DNA of 64,000 nt, taken from the NCBI GenBank assembly GCA_949987565.1, contig OX465105.1, forward strand, positions 16,929,637 to 16,993,636. The letters are read 5' to 3'. How positions within the stretch are numbered: position 1 is the stretch's first letter; each line of letters begins with the position of its first letter. Source of the stretch: Luidia sarsii (taxonomy: Eukaryota; Echinodermata; Asteroidea; Paxillosida; Luidiidae). A program made the translations under genes and the position numbers. Of this stretch, positions 37,901 through 44,379 are shown piece by piece. Under the pieces are notes generated by a model. That model ran no database searches. It worked only from the letters and a program-made list of their open reading frames with translations, and was not told the DNA's origin.

Positions 37901-40900
37901 GTCCTTTTTTGCTTGACTTGAATTGAAGAAAGGAATTCAGTTGGAAACCACTTCGTGTGATCCCCGAATGAAAACTGGGGGTGTGATCCCTAAAGTTACA
38001 CGGCAGTTCATGGCTGAATGCTTCTGACTGGCGCCCCATCCTGGCAAAGCTAAAATTATAGGCCCTAGTTGAGTGAATCAACATAATTATTTAGGGATAG
38101 GCCTGCACGAAAAACCAGACATTTTCAGAAACTTTTCTACACAACCAATTGGGTTTCTGTTGCATGATTCTATGACGACATCACAAATCTGCAAATTGAA
38201 ATCCTCATTAGCATAACAAATAAAACTTGCAGTTACACCCCCAGAACGAGTGTGAAAAACAGTTTGATTGTTAGCAAGAAGTTAATACAAAAAATGTTGC
38301 AAACTGCTCACTAAAATGGCCTGCGATACATAAATCTCAAAAGTTAGAGGGCCTGACGTTTCGATCCTAGCAGAGAAATGTCCTGCTAGGATCGAAGCGT
38401 CAGGGCCTCTAACTTTCGAGATTTACAGATTGCTAGCAACATTGCAAAACGGTTCTGTAGCATGGATTTAAGTGATGAAAATGTCTATTACAGCAGCCCT
38501 TTAAATGCCCCATACAACATTGGTAAATGCCAAATGATTGCTACATTGCACCATTAAACATTCCAAAAAAGCAATACTGCGAAGGTTTTAGCTCAAATAG
38601 TAATCTGAGAAAGTAGACAAATTAAAAAAAACGTCACGGTTTTCGCACCGGCCTGTAGTGTAATAAATAGTTTGTTACTCGTAACTATTTTGTCGATGTT
38701 TGAGTAAAGATTTCTCGATAAGTACAACATCCCAGAATGTAAGATTTCAACATGAGGATTCTATCATGACCATCTACAAACTTTGTAAATCAAGGAAATA
38801 GGCATTACACAGGAAACTGAAATCCAAGTCTGGTTGAACACAAGCAAGGCAGGACTATTTTATAGAAATCATTGCTTTAGTTACGTGTGTTTATAGGATT
38901 TGCTTGTGTGATCGTACTTGCGTCGATTGAAAAGTACGGGGGGGGGAGTAATCTTGCTCATGGATGACGCACTTAGTTACCAGAAATGTAATCAAGTCAT
39001 TTTTTTTCAAGTCAAGTCGTCCCTAGTCAAATTCAAGCAAGTCAAATCAAGTCTCATGTCATTTTTTTCCCAAGTCAAGTCTCAAGTAAGTTTTTTCCAT
39101 GTCAAGTCAAGTCTAAAGTCAAATTTAAGCAAGTCAAGTCAAGTCACCCTAACCTTCCCAAATCCTGCAGAATCCTATTTGACTTCTGCAGGATTCTGCA
39201 GGATTCAGGGCACATGAGAGTTGACACATTGCAGGATTCTGCAGGATTCAGGGCACATGAGAGTTGACACATTGCAGGATTGTGCAGGATACAGGCTACT
39301 ACTATCAAAGTGCTGGAGAAGGATTTTGCAGGATTGAGGGCACATGAGAGTTGACACACTGTAGGAATGTGCAGGATTGAGGTCTTAAGGCGTTTTTGTC
39401 AGTAGGAAAATGCAGGATGCTGGTAACGATTCGGACGTCGTTGTGGCTTTTGTCAAGAGATTATCCGTTCGAAAAAGGGCCCATTGTTCTAAGCTGAAAA
39501 AAGTCTTTGTTTAGAATGTGGACTAAAACTCCATAAACTCAGTGCAGGATTTGGCAGGATTCAGGCAATGGTCCACAATATGGCAGGATTCAGGTCACAT
39601 GGAGCTTTGAAAAAGGTAGGATAGCAGGATTTTGCAGGGTTCAGGTTATATCCTACAAACAATTGGTAGGGGGTTAGTTCAAGTAAAGATTCGAGCGAAT
39701 GTTGTTGTTTTTTTTACAAGAAAACGTGCAGACTTACTGCCATGCCCGTTGTTGCTGGCCGACATGGAGGCTCCCTCGGGAATGTCGTCCTCTCCGAACC
39801 CGACCAGAGAGAAGTCTCCGATGTCGTCTGCCATCACCGATGACGTCACGATGTCAATAGGGGACTGCTGGCTGCCCCCGCATGCCGACGCGTAGTAAGT
39901 CCAGTTGCTGGGTCCTGTTGTGCCAATGGTGAACCAAAGTTAAACAAACCTCAAAAAACATGCACACAATCTTGAAGCAGCATCAAAAGCGGGGTTCGAA
40001 TTTAGCCAGTCTCTAAAAGGCAAGAGAGTGAATAATCCACTCGCACAACAGAGTGAAATTTCCTCGGGAAGAGCAAAAACCGTTCAAAAAGAGTGAAAAC
40101 AACTGTGAAAAAAAAGGTGTGGAAACCGCTAAGAATGGGGCGAAACGCTACTCTATAGAGGAGCCACAATCATGGAGGACAAGACAAGACAACACAAGAG
40201 TGGGATTTCACTCCACTGTGAGATGTTTTCACATCTTTTGCAGTGTTCATCGATTGAAGCACACATAAAATAGAATATAGACCTAATGGGTCATTAACAC
40301 GAAGTGATCTTAGTGACCTTCTTTGGCCCTTATCCCTTTCTGCAAGGCACCCAACGTACCAGTACTAGCCAGGGAATAAGAAGATAATTCCTATACGATC
40401 GCCAGGGATATCATAATTTATGTGACGCCGGGTAGATATGCTCGCGGGCCGGCGTATCGGCGGTCAAGGCCACGAATTGATTATCGAAGACTAAAAATAT
40501 CAGTTGGGATAGAGATGGCTAGGGTTGGATGAAGCACACACTCGTTTCCACAGCACCGACCCAAACAGAAAAAGGGACCGAATTGTATCTTCATAATTTG
40601 TTTTTTTACAAAGCCTCCTTTGATACAACCCGTGCGCAGGATACAAACATTGTCCATTTGACACGGGAACTCTTACTTCGATTTCTATGACGAACTAAAT
40701 ATCCCCCTGAACAACACTATAGACAGTATCAGACTGTTAATTTCAACATCGGAAAGATGGAGAGATTAGGCCAAGTCTACACAAAGATTGTGATCCAATG
40801 TGTGGGAACAATGAATGAATGGGTGAATATACAACGGCAAGGGGATGCTCACCTGATTCGTCATCTCTGTACGACCAACCTGGAAGAAGAAAAAAACAGG

Positions 40901-42163
40901 GATACCCGTAACATTATCATGAGCAATGGGCGATAGAACTTCACGAGCCAGAGCTCACGGGACCCCAAATAGTTGTGAGAAAAAAACTTCGCCCCACATT
41001 GGACCAGCAGACAAAAGCCATTTTCTGGCAACTTGCCAAAAAGAAAGGGAGTGGACGGCTTTTCCCGTAATCGTTCTTTTGTGACGTGTGTGGGTGATGG
41101 TCAGTATACGCTGCTCTGTACAAAACATTTCTTCTCCAGTGTTCCTACATAATCATGTATCACCCATAGGACTACCATGCATTCCACAAAATCATGATTT
41201 TGGGGGGTAAAGACAACAGTAAGACAATTTGTTCGGCAAGTGATTGTGCCAGACTGCCCAGATAATGGGTATTGTCAGCATAATAGGTGAAATAGGGTGA
41301 TATATTAATATTGTGGACTTTTACCAGTTTTTTGATAGCGGAGGTATTAAATAAACAAAGATGTTTCCTGGTATGTAATTGAATTAAAGTTTACATGTTG
41401 GAAAGATTAAGTTGGTTTACTCCTAATATCCTCACCATGAAAGGATGGAGGAAAAAACCTAAATCTACAAAACTCCAACTATTATTATGTAGAGAAACGA
41501 CACTATCTGGCACAACCACTTGCCAAAAAAAATGGACGTGCAGTATTCGAGAAAAAAAACACCATGATTTTTGTAACGCGTATTTATCAACCGGACAACT
41601 GTCAGCACTGACAGCATGCATTGTGTATAATTATACTGAACATGCACTTCACTATTCCTACATATACGCGCCACACGTACATACATGTACATGTACAGTA
41701 CATACGCGCCACAGAATCATAACGATCGAGTCCAATATTTTCGGCAAGTGGTTGTGCCTGACCGAACCATGGATGCTGTCTACATTACAACTGGTGCTCT
41801 AATTTGGGTTTATAGTTTTTCCCCAGGCTTTTCGAGTGAGGGTATTAAACTAAAATATCTTTTTGGTAACATTTTGGTCGTCTTATAACTTAGTTATAAC
41901 TTATAGCTAGAGTAAGAAATTAGTGTCACAATCTAGATTGTATCAGCTCTGGGATTAGACATTGATTAGACATTTTGACAGTCCAAACGGCGGTGCTTTT
42001 TTGTAATGAAAGGTGTGTCTCATCAATTAGAAATTGAAGCCTGGGGGCGTGAAGCCAGGGTCTCATGAGAGAGCTTACCGGCTGCTTCCACGACGGTGAA
42101 CGAGGCGTGGAGAGACCACGCCAACAACACGCAGAGAACGATGCGATGCGCTACCGAAGCCAT
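15082..42163 (-). CDS. Secreted GPI-type alpha-carbonic anhydrase (eight coding exons)
   Basis: The enzyme interconverts CO2 and bicarbonate at the outer cell surface. The exons at 42163-42079, 40879-40853, 39914-39738, 36554-36406, 29323-29231, 22304-22238, 20390-20227 and 15294-15082 (all minus strand) join without a frame break into 324 codons. The protein has a signal peptide (about 1-28), zinc ligands H123 and H125 (QFHFHWG) and H148 (AEMHIV), E135, proton-shuttle H95 (SNNGHG) and T231-T232-P233. C49 and C235 match the conserved disulfide of extracellular family members. N41 and N271 lie in glycosylation sequons. Residues about 304-322 are hydrophobic with no basic cytoplasmic tail, suggesting a GPI signal with cleavage near G296-N298. 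Spacing of the zinc ligands (2 and 25) equals that of human CA II. Length fits the CA4/CA15 group. The fit to the family is established; GPI anchoring is inferred. Confidence 0.95.
15362..15505 (-). mobile_element. Family P retroelement-like unit with hammerhead-like core
   Basis: Reading the minus strand: TCTCCTGATGA, a perfect 7-bp stem CGGCCAG/CTGGTCG around AGCATA, GAACGTCGA, and then GGTTCTTTTCAGAGCC, which differs from the histone 3' stem-loop consensus at one base and can still pair by G-U. A tail follows with GCAAACCC and CACCATGCAAA, shared with the unit at 12329-12603. It lies in the last carbonic anhydrase intron, sense to that gene, about 70 bases before exon 8. Confidence 0.6.
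15625..16006. mobile_element. Foldback MITE, family E (about 382 bp)
   Basis: The ends are TTAAAGCCCCTATACACAGC and an imperfect complement (GTGTAGGGGCTTTAA). A smaller inner palindrome surrounds TAGTTTAGATCTC and GAGACGTAAACTA near 15820-15850. It is non-coding and lies in carbonic anhydrase intron 7. Its ends resemble family D, so the two may share a transposase. Confidence 0.6.
16128..16285 (-). repeat. Dispersed repeat, inverted copy of 1509-1665
   Basis: It matches the reverse complement of 1509-1665, including the complements of the ACGACCCAAGAACGCTGCAC and CTCCCCGCCAGGG blocks. A shorter related piece is at 16838-16885, where GTAGGTCGAGTACGGGCGC recurs. Its class is unknown. Confidence 0.6.
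16304..16460. mobile_element. Foldback MITE, family B, truncated copy
   Basis: It begins GTGACCCGCCTGAAGTTAAA, skipping the inner part of the usual end. It follows the family B interior (AAGTATCTTCACA, CACATCAT) but lacks the right terminal repeat. Complete copies are at 28763-29021 and 45095-45345. Confidence 0.65.
17341..17565 (+). mobile_element. Foldback MITE, family D, copy 1
   Basis: The left end AAAGGCCAATACAACATTGG and right end ATGTTGTATAGGGCCTTT are inverted partners. The interior shares ACACAGTTTGTAGATGGTCA and CTTACGGTCTGGGATGCT with copies at 32566, 34150 and (reversed) 38501. It is non-coding and lies in carbonic anhydrase intron 7. Confidence 0.75.
18620..18802. mobile_element. 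183-bp foldback MITE, family A, copy 2
   Basis: It has the same ends and exact length as the copies at 13665 and 50609. It is flanked by a perfect 9-bp duplication, CAAGAAAAA (18611-18619 and 18803-18811). It lies in carbonic anhydrase intron 7. Confidence 0.92.
18960..19095 (+). repeat. tRNA-derived SINE-like element
   Basis: The stretch has an A-box-like GATGGTCAAGTGATG and a perfect B box GGGTTCGAATCC about 35 bases apart, as in a tRNA head. It then runs into an unrelated tail (CGGGCACCGGGCAAATCACT). The flanks do not form an acceptor stem, so I call it a tRNA-derived repeat rather than a tRNA gene. Confidence 0.5.
19150..19290. repeat. Tandem pair of SINE family S tail segments
   Basis: AAGGGAAAATACACTGGG followed by ACTTTTGAACAATT and ATGGCAAAGAAAACTT occurs twice in a row (from 19155 and from 19217). 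The same tail follows the tRNA-like heads at 23375, 29960, 31225, 44380 and 59985. Confidence 0.65.
19735..19885 (-). mobile_element. Degenerate family P unit
   Basis: On the minus strand it reads CTGCCCGAAACGTTGAGTTACC, then GGCTCTTCTGTGCACAGCC in place of the histone-like hairpin, then CACCGCAAACCCT and CCACCATGCGAA. The CTGATGA core is not preserved. The order of blocks matches the units at 12329 and 15362. Confidence 0.5.
20227..20390 (-). CDS. Carbonic anhydrase exon 7: Thr-Thr-Pro active-site strand
   Basis: The acceptor is CCCTGCAG|GC and the donor CAG|GTAAGC. It encodes residues 201-254 with [18 protein letters not shown] (T231, T232, P233, C235) and the W-N-V-F strand. This is the most conserved stretch of the family. 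Confidence 0.96.
20709..20978. mobile_element. Foldback MITE, family F, copy 3
   Basis: The left end (GGGCCAATTTTAGGTAGCCG, then CTTAAGCACC) pairs with the right end (GTGGCTCTGTGAAATTGGGC). It shares ends and a CTTAAGCACCAACATTTTG block with 12134 and 13867. It lies in carbonic anhydrase intron 6. Confidence 0.65.
21064..21184 (-). repeat. Dispersed repeat, family C, copy 1
   Basis: It carries the family hallmark GAAAGGTCCTGCTAGGATCG, then AAACGTCAGGCCC and a TTTTGAGAT block, with TTGCAAACTGCT at the other end. Related copies are near 22095, 29846, 33226, 38296, 48097, 51285, 55007 and 59680. Confidence 0.7.
22095..22208 (+). repeat. Dispersed repeat, family C, copy 2
   Basis: It contains CTTTGCCTTTGAGAAAGGTC, AAACGTCAGGCCCTCTAAC and GCAGTTTGCAACA. 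It ends about 30 bases from the GC donor of carbonic anhydrase exon 6. A weaker relative lies at about 21955-22000. Confidence 0.7.
22238..22304 (-). CDS. Carbonic anhydrase exon 6, followed by a GC donor
   Basis: The acceptor is TTCCCCAG|ATC. It encodes residues 178-199, beginning IQSEDNSAF. The exon ends GATG|GCAAGT: the intron starts with GC, not GT. With that donor the next exon joins in frame to give [10 protein letters not shown]. The nearest GT, four bases further, breaks the frame. Confidence 0.9.
23375..23615 (-). mobile_element. tRNA-derived SINE, family S
   Basis: On the minus strand the A-box region GGCTGGATAGCTCAAATGGG is followed by a degraded B box and the family tail (AAGTTTTCTTTGCC, then TTTTCAATTTGTTC). 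It directly abuts the LINE fragment at 23600. It lies in carbonic anhydrase intron 5. Confidence 0.7.
23600..24295 (+). mobile_element. Truncated non-LTR (LINE) retrotransposon 3' end
   Basis: The frame ending at 23963 encodes a reverse-transcriptase C-terminal region typical of LINEs: [12 protein letters not shown], then [16 protein letters not shown], then [10 protein letters not shown]. About 330 bases of 3' UTR follow, ending in an [18 protein letters not shown] A-rich tail near 24290. The whole catalytic domain is absent, so this is a dead 5'-truncated copy. Its clade cannot be assigned from this fragment. It sits in carbonic anhydrase intron 5 on the opposite strand. Confidence 0.75.
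24300..24660. repeat. Diverged tandem repeat of GACTC/GGACTC motif
   Basis: Imperfect units built from TTGGACTCGGACTCAAAGGT and similar words recur roughly every 15-40 bases. The same flavour of sequence appears at 29720-29790 and in the 22-bp array at 35690-36365. Confidence 0.75.
24820..25340. repeat. Hexanucleotide satellite (AGAGGG)n then (AGAGGC)n
   Basis: About 320 bases of nearly pure AGAGGG are followed by a mixed zone, then about 150 bases of AGAGGC. The first part is purine-only on the plus strand. Because the unit is a multiple of three, three long open frames cross it (Arg-Gly, Arg-Glu, Ser-Pro/Ser-Ala repeats), none of which is evidence for a protein. Confidence 0.95.
25341..25844. 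other. Intronic stretch, no feature recognised
   Basis: This is part of carbonic anhydrase intron 5. No exon-like frame or repeat partner was seen. Confidence 0.4.
25845..26292. mobile_element. Foldback MITE, family B, long variant
   Basis: The left end is decayed, but CAGCATAATGAGGAATAACC is preserved. The right end is intact (CTCATGTCGCTGTGCCGGGT, then CAC). It is longer than the other copies: about 200 bases of extra interior between 25970 and 26160 are absent from 28763-29021 and 45095-45345. It could be a fuller ancestor or carry its own insertion. Confidence 0.65.
26293..26322. repeat. (AT)n microsatellite
   Basis: A pure AT run begins exactly where the family B element ends. Confidence 0.95.
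26489..27395. repeat. 42-bp minisatellite, about 21 units
   Basis: Units of the type ACGAAATGACGAAACCACAT followed by AACGGCAAGACAAAACGACAT repeat every 42 bases (starts at 26491, 26533, 26575 and so on). They differ by C/T and A/G substitutions and a few indels near 26845 and 27215-27300. As 42 is divisible by three and the unit has few stops, open frames of up to 270 codons cross it on both strands, encoding a 14-residue repeat. I see no domain and treat these as non-coding. It lies in carbonic anhydrase intron 5. Confidence 0.95.
27396..28484. other. Intronic stretch, no feature recognised
   Basis: This is part of carbonic anhydrase intron 5. No exon, RNA gene or multi-copy repeat was identified. 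Confidence 0.4.
28485..29062 (-). mobile_element. tRNA-derived SINE, family S, interrupted by family B
   Basis: On the minus strand the A-box region GGGCTGGATAGCTCAGATGG and B-box region GGTTCAAGTCCC give a tRNA-like head. The family tail (TTCAATTCGTTCAAAAG) and the distal segment (CCAGGTTTACAAC) flank it. The distal part is split at AATT by the MITE at 28763-29021. Undisturbed equivalents read CAATTGTTGTAAACC near 60281 and 44300. Confidence 0.75.
28763..29021. mobile_element. Foldback MITE, family B, complete copy with AATT TSD
   Basis: The ends are GTAACCCGGCACAGCATAAT and its near complement (ATGTCGTTGTGCCGGGTCAC). It is flanked by AATT on both sides (28759-28762, 29022-29025). It sits inside a SINE whose empty equivalents elsewhere contain a single AATT. 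It is 259 bp and non-coding. Confidence 0.88.
29231..29323 (-). CDS. Carbonic anhydrase exon 5: third zinc ligand H148
   Basis: The acceptor is ATTGACAG|ATG and the donor AAT|GTAAGT. It encodes residues 147-177, starting MHIVCYN, with H148 exactly 25 residues after H123. [10 protein letters not shown] is the family's conserved strand. It has phase 0 on both sides. Confidence 0.95.
29846..29915 (+). repeat. Dispersed repeat, family C, copy 3
   Basis: It contains GTCCTGCTAGGTAGGGTCGA, AACATCAGGCCCACTC and a TTTTGAGATTTGTATTTTGG block. It lies in carbonic anhydrase intron 4. Confidence 0.65.
29960..30345 (-). mobile_element. tRNA-derived SINE, family S, with fourfold A-box segment
   Basis: The B box (GGGTTCAAGTCCCGG on the minus strand, near 30026-30044) and tail (AAAGTTTTCTTTGCC) are well preserved. 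The A-box half, complement of CTGAGCTATCCAGCCCTTAG, is present four times in tandem between 30069 and 30298, with units of about 52-62 bases. It lies in carbonic anhydrase intron 4. Confidence 0.75.
30346..31224. other. Intronic stretch, no feature recognised
   Basis: This is carbonic anhydrase intron 4. Around 30725-30865 the word GTTGCGTTACGCAAC and relatives (GTTGCGCAAG, GTTGCGGTACGCAAC) recur five or so times, giving small palindromes. Nothing else was recognised. Confidence 0.4.
31225..31490 (-). mobile_element. tRNA-derived SINE, family S
   Basis: On the minus strand a good B box (GGTTCAAGTCC, 31324-31345 region) and a disturbed A box (GATATAGCTCAGGCAG) form the head, with the usual tail (TGCCATTTC, then GAAATTCCCAGTCAG). 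It lies in carbonic anhydrase intron 4. Confidence 0.7.
31491..32565. other. Intronic stretch, no feature recognised
   Basis: Several overlapping small open frames on both strands show no recognisable domain. No repeat partner was found. Confidence 0.4.
32566..32889 (+). mobile_element. Foldback MITE, family D, copy 2
   Basis: The left end AAAGGCCCAATTGGGAAGAT and right end ATGTTGTATAGGGCCTTT are the family D ends. The interior shares ACACAGTTTGTAGATGGTCA and ACTCAAACATCGACAA with the other copies. An inner hairpin (AATAGTTTATTACTC and complement) is present near 32707-32740. Confidence 0.8.
33226..33412. repeat. Family C repeat, inverted pair
   Basis: It starts GTTGCAAACTGCTTACTTAC and ends with a near complement (GTCAGTAAGTTAATTGCAAC). 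The centre has AAAGGCCTGCTAGGATCAAA. The paired layout resembles the copies at 38296 and 51285. Confidence 0.65.
33413..34149. other. Intronic stretch, no feature recognised
   Basis: Carbonic anhydrase intron 4. No conserved exon or repeat partner was seen. Confidence 0.4.
34150..34430 (+). mobile_element. Foldback MITE, family D, 3'-truncated copy
   Basis: The left end (GGCCCCATACAGCATTGGGA) and interior (ACACAGTTTGTAGATAGTCA, CTTACGGTCTGGGATGCT) match family D. The right terminal repeat is missing. Confidence 0.7.
34459..34500. repeat. Short perfect-type palindrome
   Basis: CCCTGTGCGTGTGACTAGTC is followed after ATGG by its complement GACTAGTCACGCACAGGG. The left arm has two extra bases. 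It directly abuts the hexamer array. Confidence 0.85.
34498..34757. repeat. Purine-rich (GAGGGA)n array
   Basis: An almost pure GAGGGA run extends to about 34580, then degenerates into mixed GGGAGA/GAGAGG. Open frames through it are low-complexity artefacts. It resembles the array at 24820 but is shorter. Confidence 0.95.
34847..34972. repeat. CTG/TGC trinucleotide repeat
   Basis: About 40 triplets of CTG, interrupted by TTG and CTA. It is open in several frames (poly-Cys, poly-Ala, poly-Leu or poly-Gln depending on frame and strand). It lies in carbonic anhydrase intron 4, so I do not treat it as coding. Confidence 0.93.
34973..35689. other. Intronic stretch, no feature recognised
   Basis: No exon or multi-copy repeat was identified, apart from a C-run near 35156-35164. 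Confidence 0.4.
35690..36365. repeat. 22-bp minisatellite rich in TGACTCA (AP-1-like) words
   Basis: Units of the type CTAGGTGACTCAGGACTCGG plus AC repeat every 22 bases, about 30 times. They alternate TGACTCA and TGACTTA versions and CTAGGT/CTAGAT linkers. About a dozen units carry the exact TGACTCA word, the AP-1 consensus. It ends about 40 bases from the donor of carbonic anhydrase exon 4. Confidence 0.93.
36406..36554 (-). CDS. Carbonic anhydrase exon 4: zinc ligands H123 and H125
   Basis: The acceptor is TGTTACAG|TT and the donor GAG|GTAGGT. It encodes residues 98-146, including [16 protein letters not shown] (E135) and YPAE. The 22-bp TGACTCA minisatellite ends about 40 bases past its donor. 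Confidence 0.95.
36660..38285. other. Intron 3 stretch with only minor repeat fragments
   Basis: No exon is supported. A fragment of SINE family S (complement of TGACTGGCGCCCCATCCTGG) lies near 38023-38045, and a T/G homopolymer run lies near 37830-37865. A short CCCAATTTCAC word near 36661 resembles a foldback-element end. Confidence 0.45.
38296..38442. repeat. Family C repeat, inverted pair (hairpin)
   Basis: AATCTCAAAAGTTAGAGGGC, then TGACGTTTCGATCCTAGCAG, is followed by its own near complement across a centre near 38370. It begins with GTTGCAAACTGCTCACTAAA. Confidence 0.75.
38501..38805 (-). mobile_element. Foldback MITE, family D, reversed copy
   Basis: The end TTAAATGCCCCATACAACAT is followed by the family D interior in reverse orientation (GACCATCTACAAACTTTGTA, ATTTCAACATGAGGATTCT). 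The far terminal repeat is not clear. Confidence 0.65.
38995..39135. repeat. CAAGTCAAGTC low-complexity repeat
   Basis: Repeated CAAGT/CAAGTCAAGT words with T-runs. It lies in carbonic anhydrase intron 3. Confidence 0.8.
39145..39660. repeat. GCAGGATTC-based tandem repeat, related to 51855-51980
   Basis: TTCCCAAATCCTGCAGAATC opens the array. Units with TGCAGGATTCAGGGCACATG and AGAGTTGACACATT follow every 55-60 bases to about 39390, and more diverged ones lie at 39540-39660. The same opening words and unit occur at 51855-51980 in the SH2B intron. Confidence 0.8.
39738..39914 (-). CDS. Carbonic anhydrase exon 3: N-terminal domain with H95
   Basis: The acceptor is CACAACAG|GA and the donor A|GTAAGT. 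It encodes residues 39-96, including N41-W-T, C49, the QSPIDI motif of the family and SNNGHG with the proton-shuttle histidine at 95. Confidence 0.93.
39915..40852. other. Carbonic anhydrase intron 2, no feature
   Basis: Unique-looking intron sequence. No repeat partner or extra exon was seen. Confidence 0.5.
40853..40879 (-). CDS. Carbonic anhydrase exon 2: 27-nt microexon
   Basis: It is flanked by a good acceptor (TTCTTCTTCCAG) and donor (CAG|GTGAGC). It encodes WSYRDDES with split glycine codons on both sides (phase 1 in and out). WSY is the usual start of the mature alpha-carbonic anhydrase domain. Because it is phase-symmetrical, skipping it would keep the frame. Confidence 0.85.
40880..42078. 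other. Carbonic anhydrase intron 1, no feature
   Basis: Two related segments containing AAGTGGTTGTGCCTGAC or its complement (near 41505-41560 and 41735-41780) suggest a small inverted repeat. Nothing else was recognised. Confidence 0.45.
42079..42163 (-). CDS. Carbonic anhydrase exon 1: start codon and signal peptide
   Basis: The exon encodes residues 1-28 plus one base of codon 29. The start at 42163 is the ATG that opens a typical signal peptide: a short basic and polar start, then the hydrophobic core IVLCVLLAW, then a small-residue end VVEAA. The donor is CG|GTAAGC, leaving phase 1. No upstream in-frame ATG gives a better leader. Confidence 0.9.
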
Positions 42164-42316
42164 CTCGACAATATTTTGCTCTCTCTTTACTTCAGAAATC
42201 TCCGGCGATCCGATCCGATACTATAATCCTCTGGCCACGCGGAGACTCGCTCGGCGTTCGGTCCCTGTTCTTGGCGGCTCCCGATAGAAATGGTGTCGCC
42301 GACGATGACGTTCGAT

Positions 42317-42325
42317 CTATTTAAG
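42317..42325 (-). promoter_or_regulatory. Possible TATA-like box for carbonic anhydrase
   Basis: On the minus strand the word CTTAAATAG lies about 155 bases upstream of the start codon. If used, transcription would begin near 42290, giving a 5' UTR of about 125 bases. The call rests on the word and its position only. Confidence 0.25.
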
Positions 42326-42607
42326 CGGACGGCTCTGATCGTGCGCACTCGGCCGGCGAGCGGAAAGGCTTCGGCAACAAGATTCCCTCCGCGGCTTTCT
42401 ATAGGCAGCGATCGATCGCCGCGGCCAATGGGCGACTTAGTGTACCAGCAATCCGGGCCACTGCACCGCCCACTTTTGAATAGTCATGAACCGACCGACC
42501 GAACGCTCATTCCATCCCTTACACAGATACGTCCCCTGCAGAGAGATCCGAGTCGTATAGTTCGTTGTAATAACATCACATGACATACTTAGGCCTTATG
42601 GGATTAA

Positions 42608-42925
42608 TATAGTTGCACACATTGTACGTGTACATAGTTGTACACATGTACATGTACATGTACAGTACATGTGCAGTACATAGCTGTACACAGTCATGTA
42701 CTGCACATGACTTGTACATGAACAAAATAATACTTGTACACAATGCACGGCATATAGTTGTACACAATGTTCATGTACAGCACATACAGTGTGTACATGT
42801 ACATGTACAGTAGTTGTACACAATGTACATGTACAGTACATAGTAATGTTGTACAAAATAATGAACGATAGACTGTACGTGTACACATGTACGTGTACAT
42901 GATGTACACACGTACATGTACATGT
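42608..42925. repeat. ACATGT-rich palindromic repeat cluster
   Basis: Dense TACATGTACATGTACA words, GTTGTACAC and their variants. It lies upstream of the carbonic anhydrase gene in the divergent intergenic region and is isolated from the much larger field beyond 53.9 kb. Confidence 0.85.
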
Positions 42926-43345
42926 GGAAGGACATTATTGTTCTTTGATGGATGGGCGGATGGATTGGTGGGATGTTACGAATCTTGAGAGGTGGACGCG
43001 TGTACAGTATGTTATGGGCCCACAGCATTTGTCTGATTCTTCATTGACAAAACGTCGTTTCAGCGAGCCTAGGCCTATACAGACACGATTTGTCCCCCCC
43101 CCCCTCCTCCATAATTCTCCCTCTGATAAAAGTCCTGCCACCAACCCTCCCTCTACCTAGTACCTCCATGCACCAACATGCGTCATTCCAGTAAGGCACG
43201 TTCGGGGCAATGGCCTTTGAGTTTGAGAGACGCTCGCTTGTTATCTGTCGTTGCCTCTTCGTACATGCCGTGGTCCAGGAGACGGGTCTCCCTGACCGTA
43301 CAGCACGCCCACTAGGCCCAAGATGGCTTCGCCGAGCTCGAAGCT
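42926..43345. other. Intergenic, no feature recognised
   Basis: No gene is supported. A TGGATGGGCGGATGGATTGG run lies near 42949 and a C-run near 43095. Confidence 0.4.
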
Positions 43346-44125
43346 GGTCACTTCGTGCCCAAGTCACTTCATACCCAATGTTCACACCCAGGTCATTTCC
43401 CAGTAAGTCACTTCGTACACGTATGTTCACACCCAGGTCATTTTGCAGCAACCCACTTCGTACCCAAATGTTCACACCCAGGTCATTTTGCAGCAACCCA
43501 CTTCGTACCCAATGTTCACACCCAGGTCATTTCCCAGTAAGTCACTTCGTACACGTATGTTCACACCCAGGTCATTTTGCAGCAACCCACTTCGTACCCA
43601 AATGTTCACACCCAGGTCATTTTGCAGCAACCCACTTCGTACCCAATGTTCACACCCAGGTCATTTCCCAGTAAGTCACTTCGTACACGTATGTTCACAC
43701 CCAGGTAATTTTGCAGCAACCCACTTCGTACCCAAATGTTCACACCCAGGTCATTTTGCAGCAACCCACTTCGTACCCAATGTTCACACCCAGGTCATTT
43801 CCCAGTAAGTCACTTCGTACACGTATGTTCACACCCAGGTCATTTTGCAGCAACCCACTTCGTACCCAAATGTTCACACCCAGGGCATTTTGCAGCAACC
43901 CACTTCGTACCCAATGTTCACACCAGGTCATTTTGCAGCAACCCACTTCGTACCCACCCCCAAGTGCTCATACCCAGGTCATTTTGCAGCAACCCACTTC
44001 GTACCCAAAATAATGTTCACACCCATGCAGGTCATTTTGCAGCAACCACTTCGTACCCAATGTTCACACCCAGGTCATTTTGCAGCAACCCACTTCGTAC
44101 CCAATGTTCATACCCAGGTCATTCC
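43346..44125. repeat. Minisatellite of ~45-bp units with 134-bp higher-order period
   Basis: Units share CACTTCGTACCC...AATGTTCACACCCAGGTCAT. Three variants (ending CCCAGTAAGT, TTGCAGCAACC with AAATG, and TTGCAGCAACC with AATG) alternate in order. The marker CTTCGTACACGTATG recurs at 43411, 43545, 43679 and 43813, exactly 134 bases apart. After 43900 the order breaks down. Open frames of up to 154 codons cross it without any known domain. Confidence 0.93.
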
Positions 44126-44379
44126 GCATCCCGGTCTTTTTCAGCTAAGTCTCTATGAGATGAGTCGGCACCAACAAAAAAGCATTGTGCACAGCAATAA
44201 GACCGCTTTATACCCAAGAGGCGGAGGTTACATAATAAAGTACGAAGCGACCGTGGATACTTAGAAAAACCAGGGATCACCCATTCAGAGGAAAACAACC
44301 AATTGTTGTAAACCTTGCTGCAGCATTTAGGGGATCACACAAAGTGGATGCAGCTTTTTTCAACTTAAGTCAAGCAAAT

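Noticed and set aside
43210..44264. CRISPR-like array or repeat protein
   Set aside because: The units are contiguous, with no unique spacers, in animal DNA and form a 134-bp higher-order minisatellite. The open frames shift between units.
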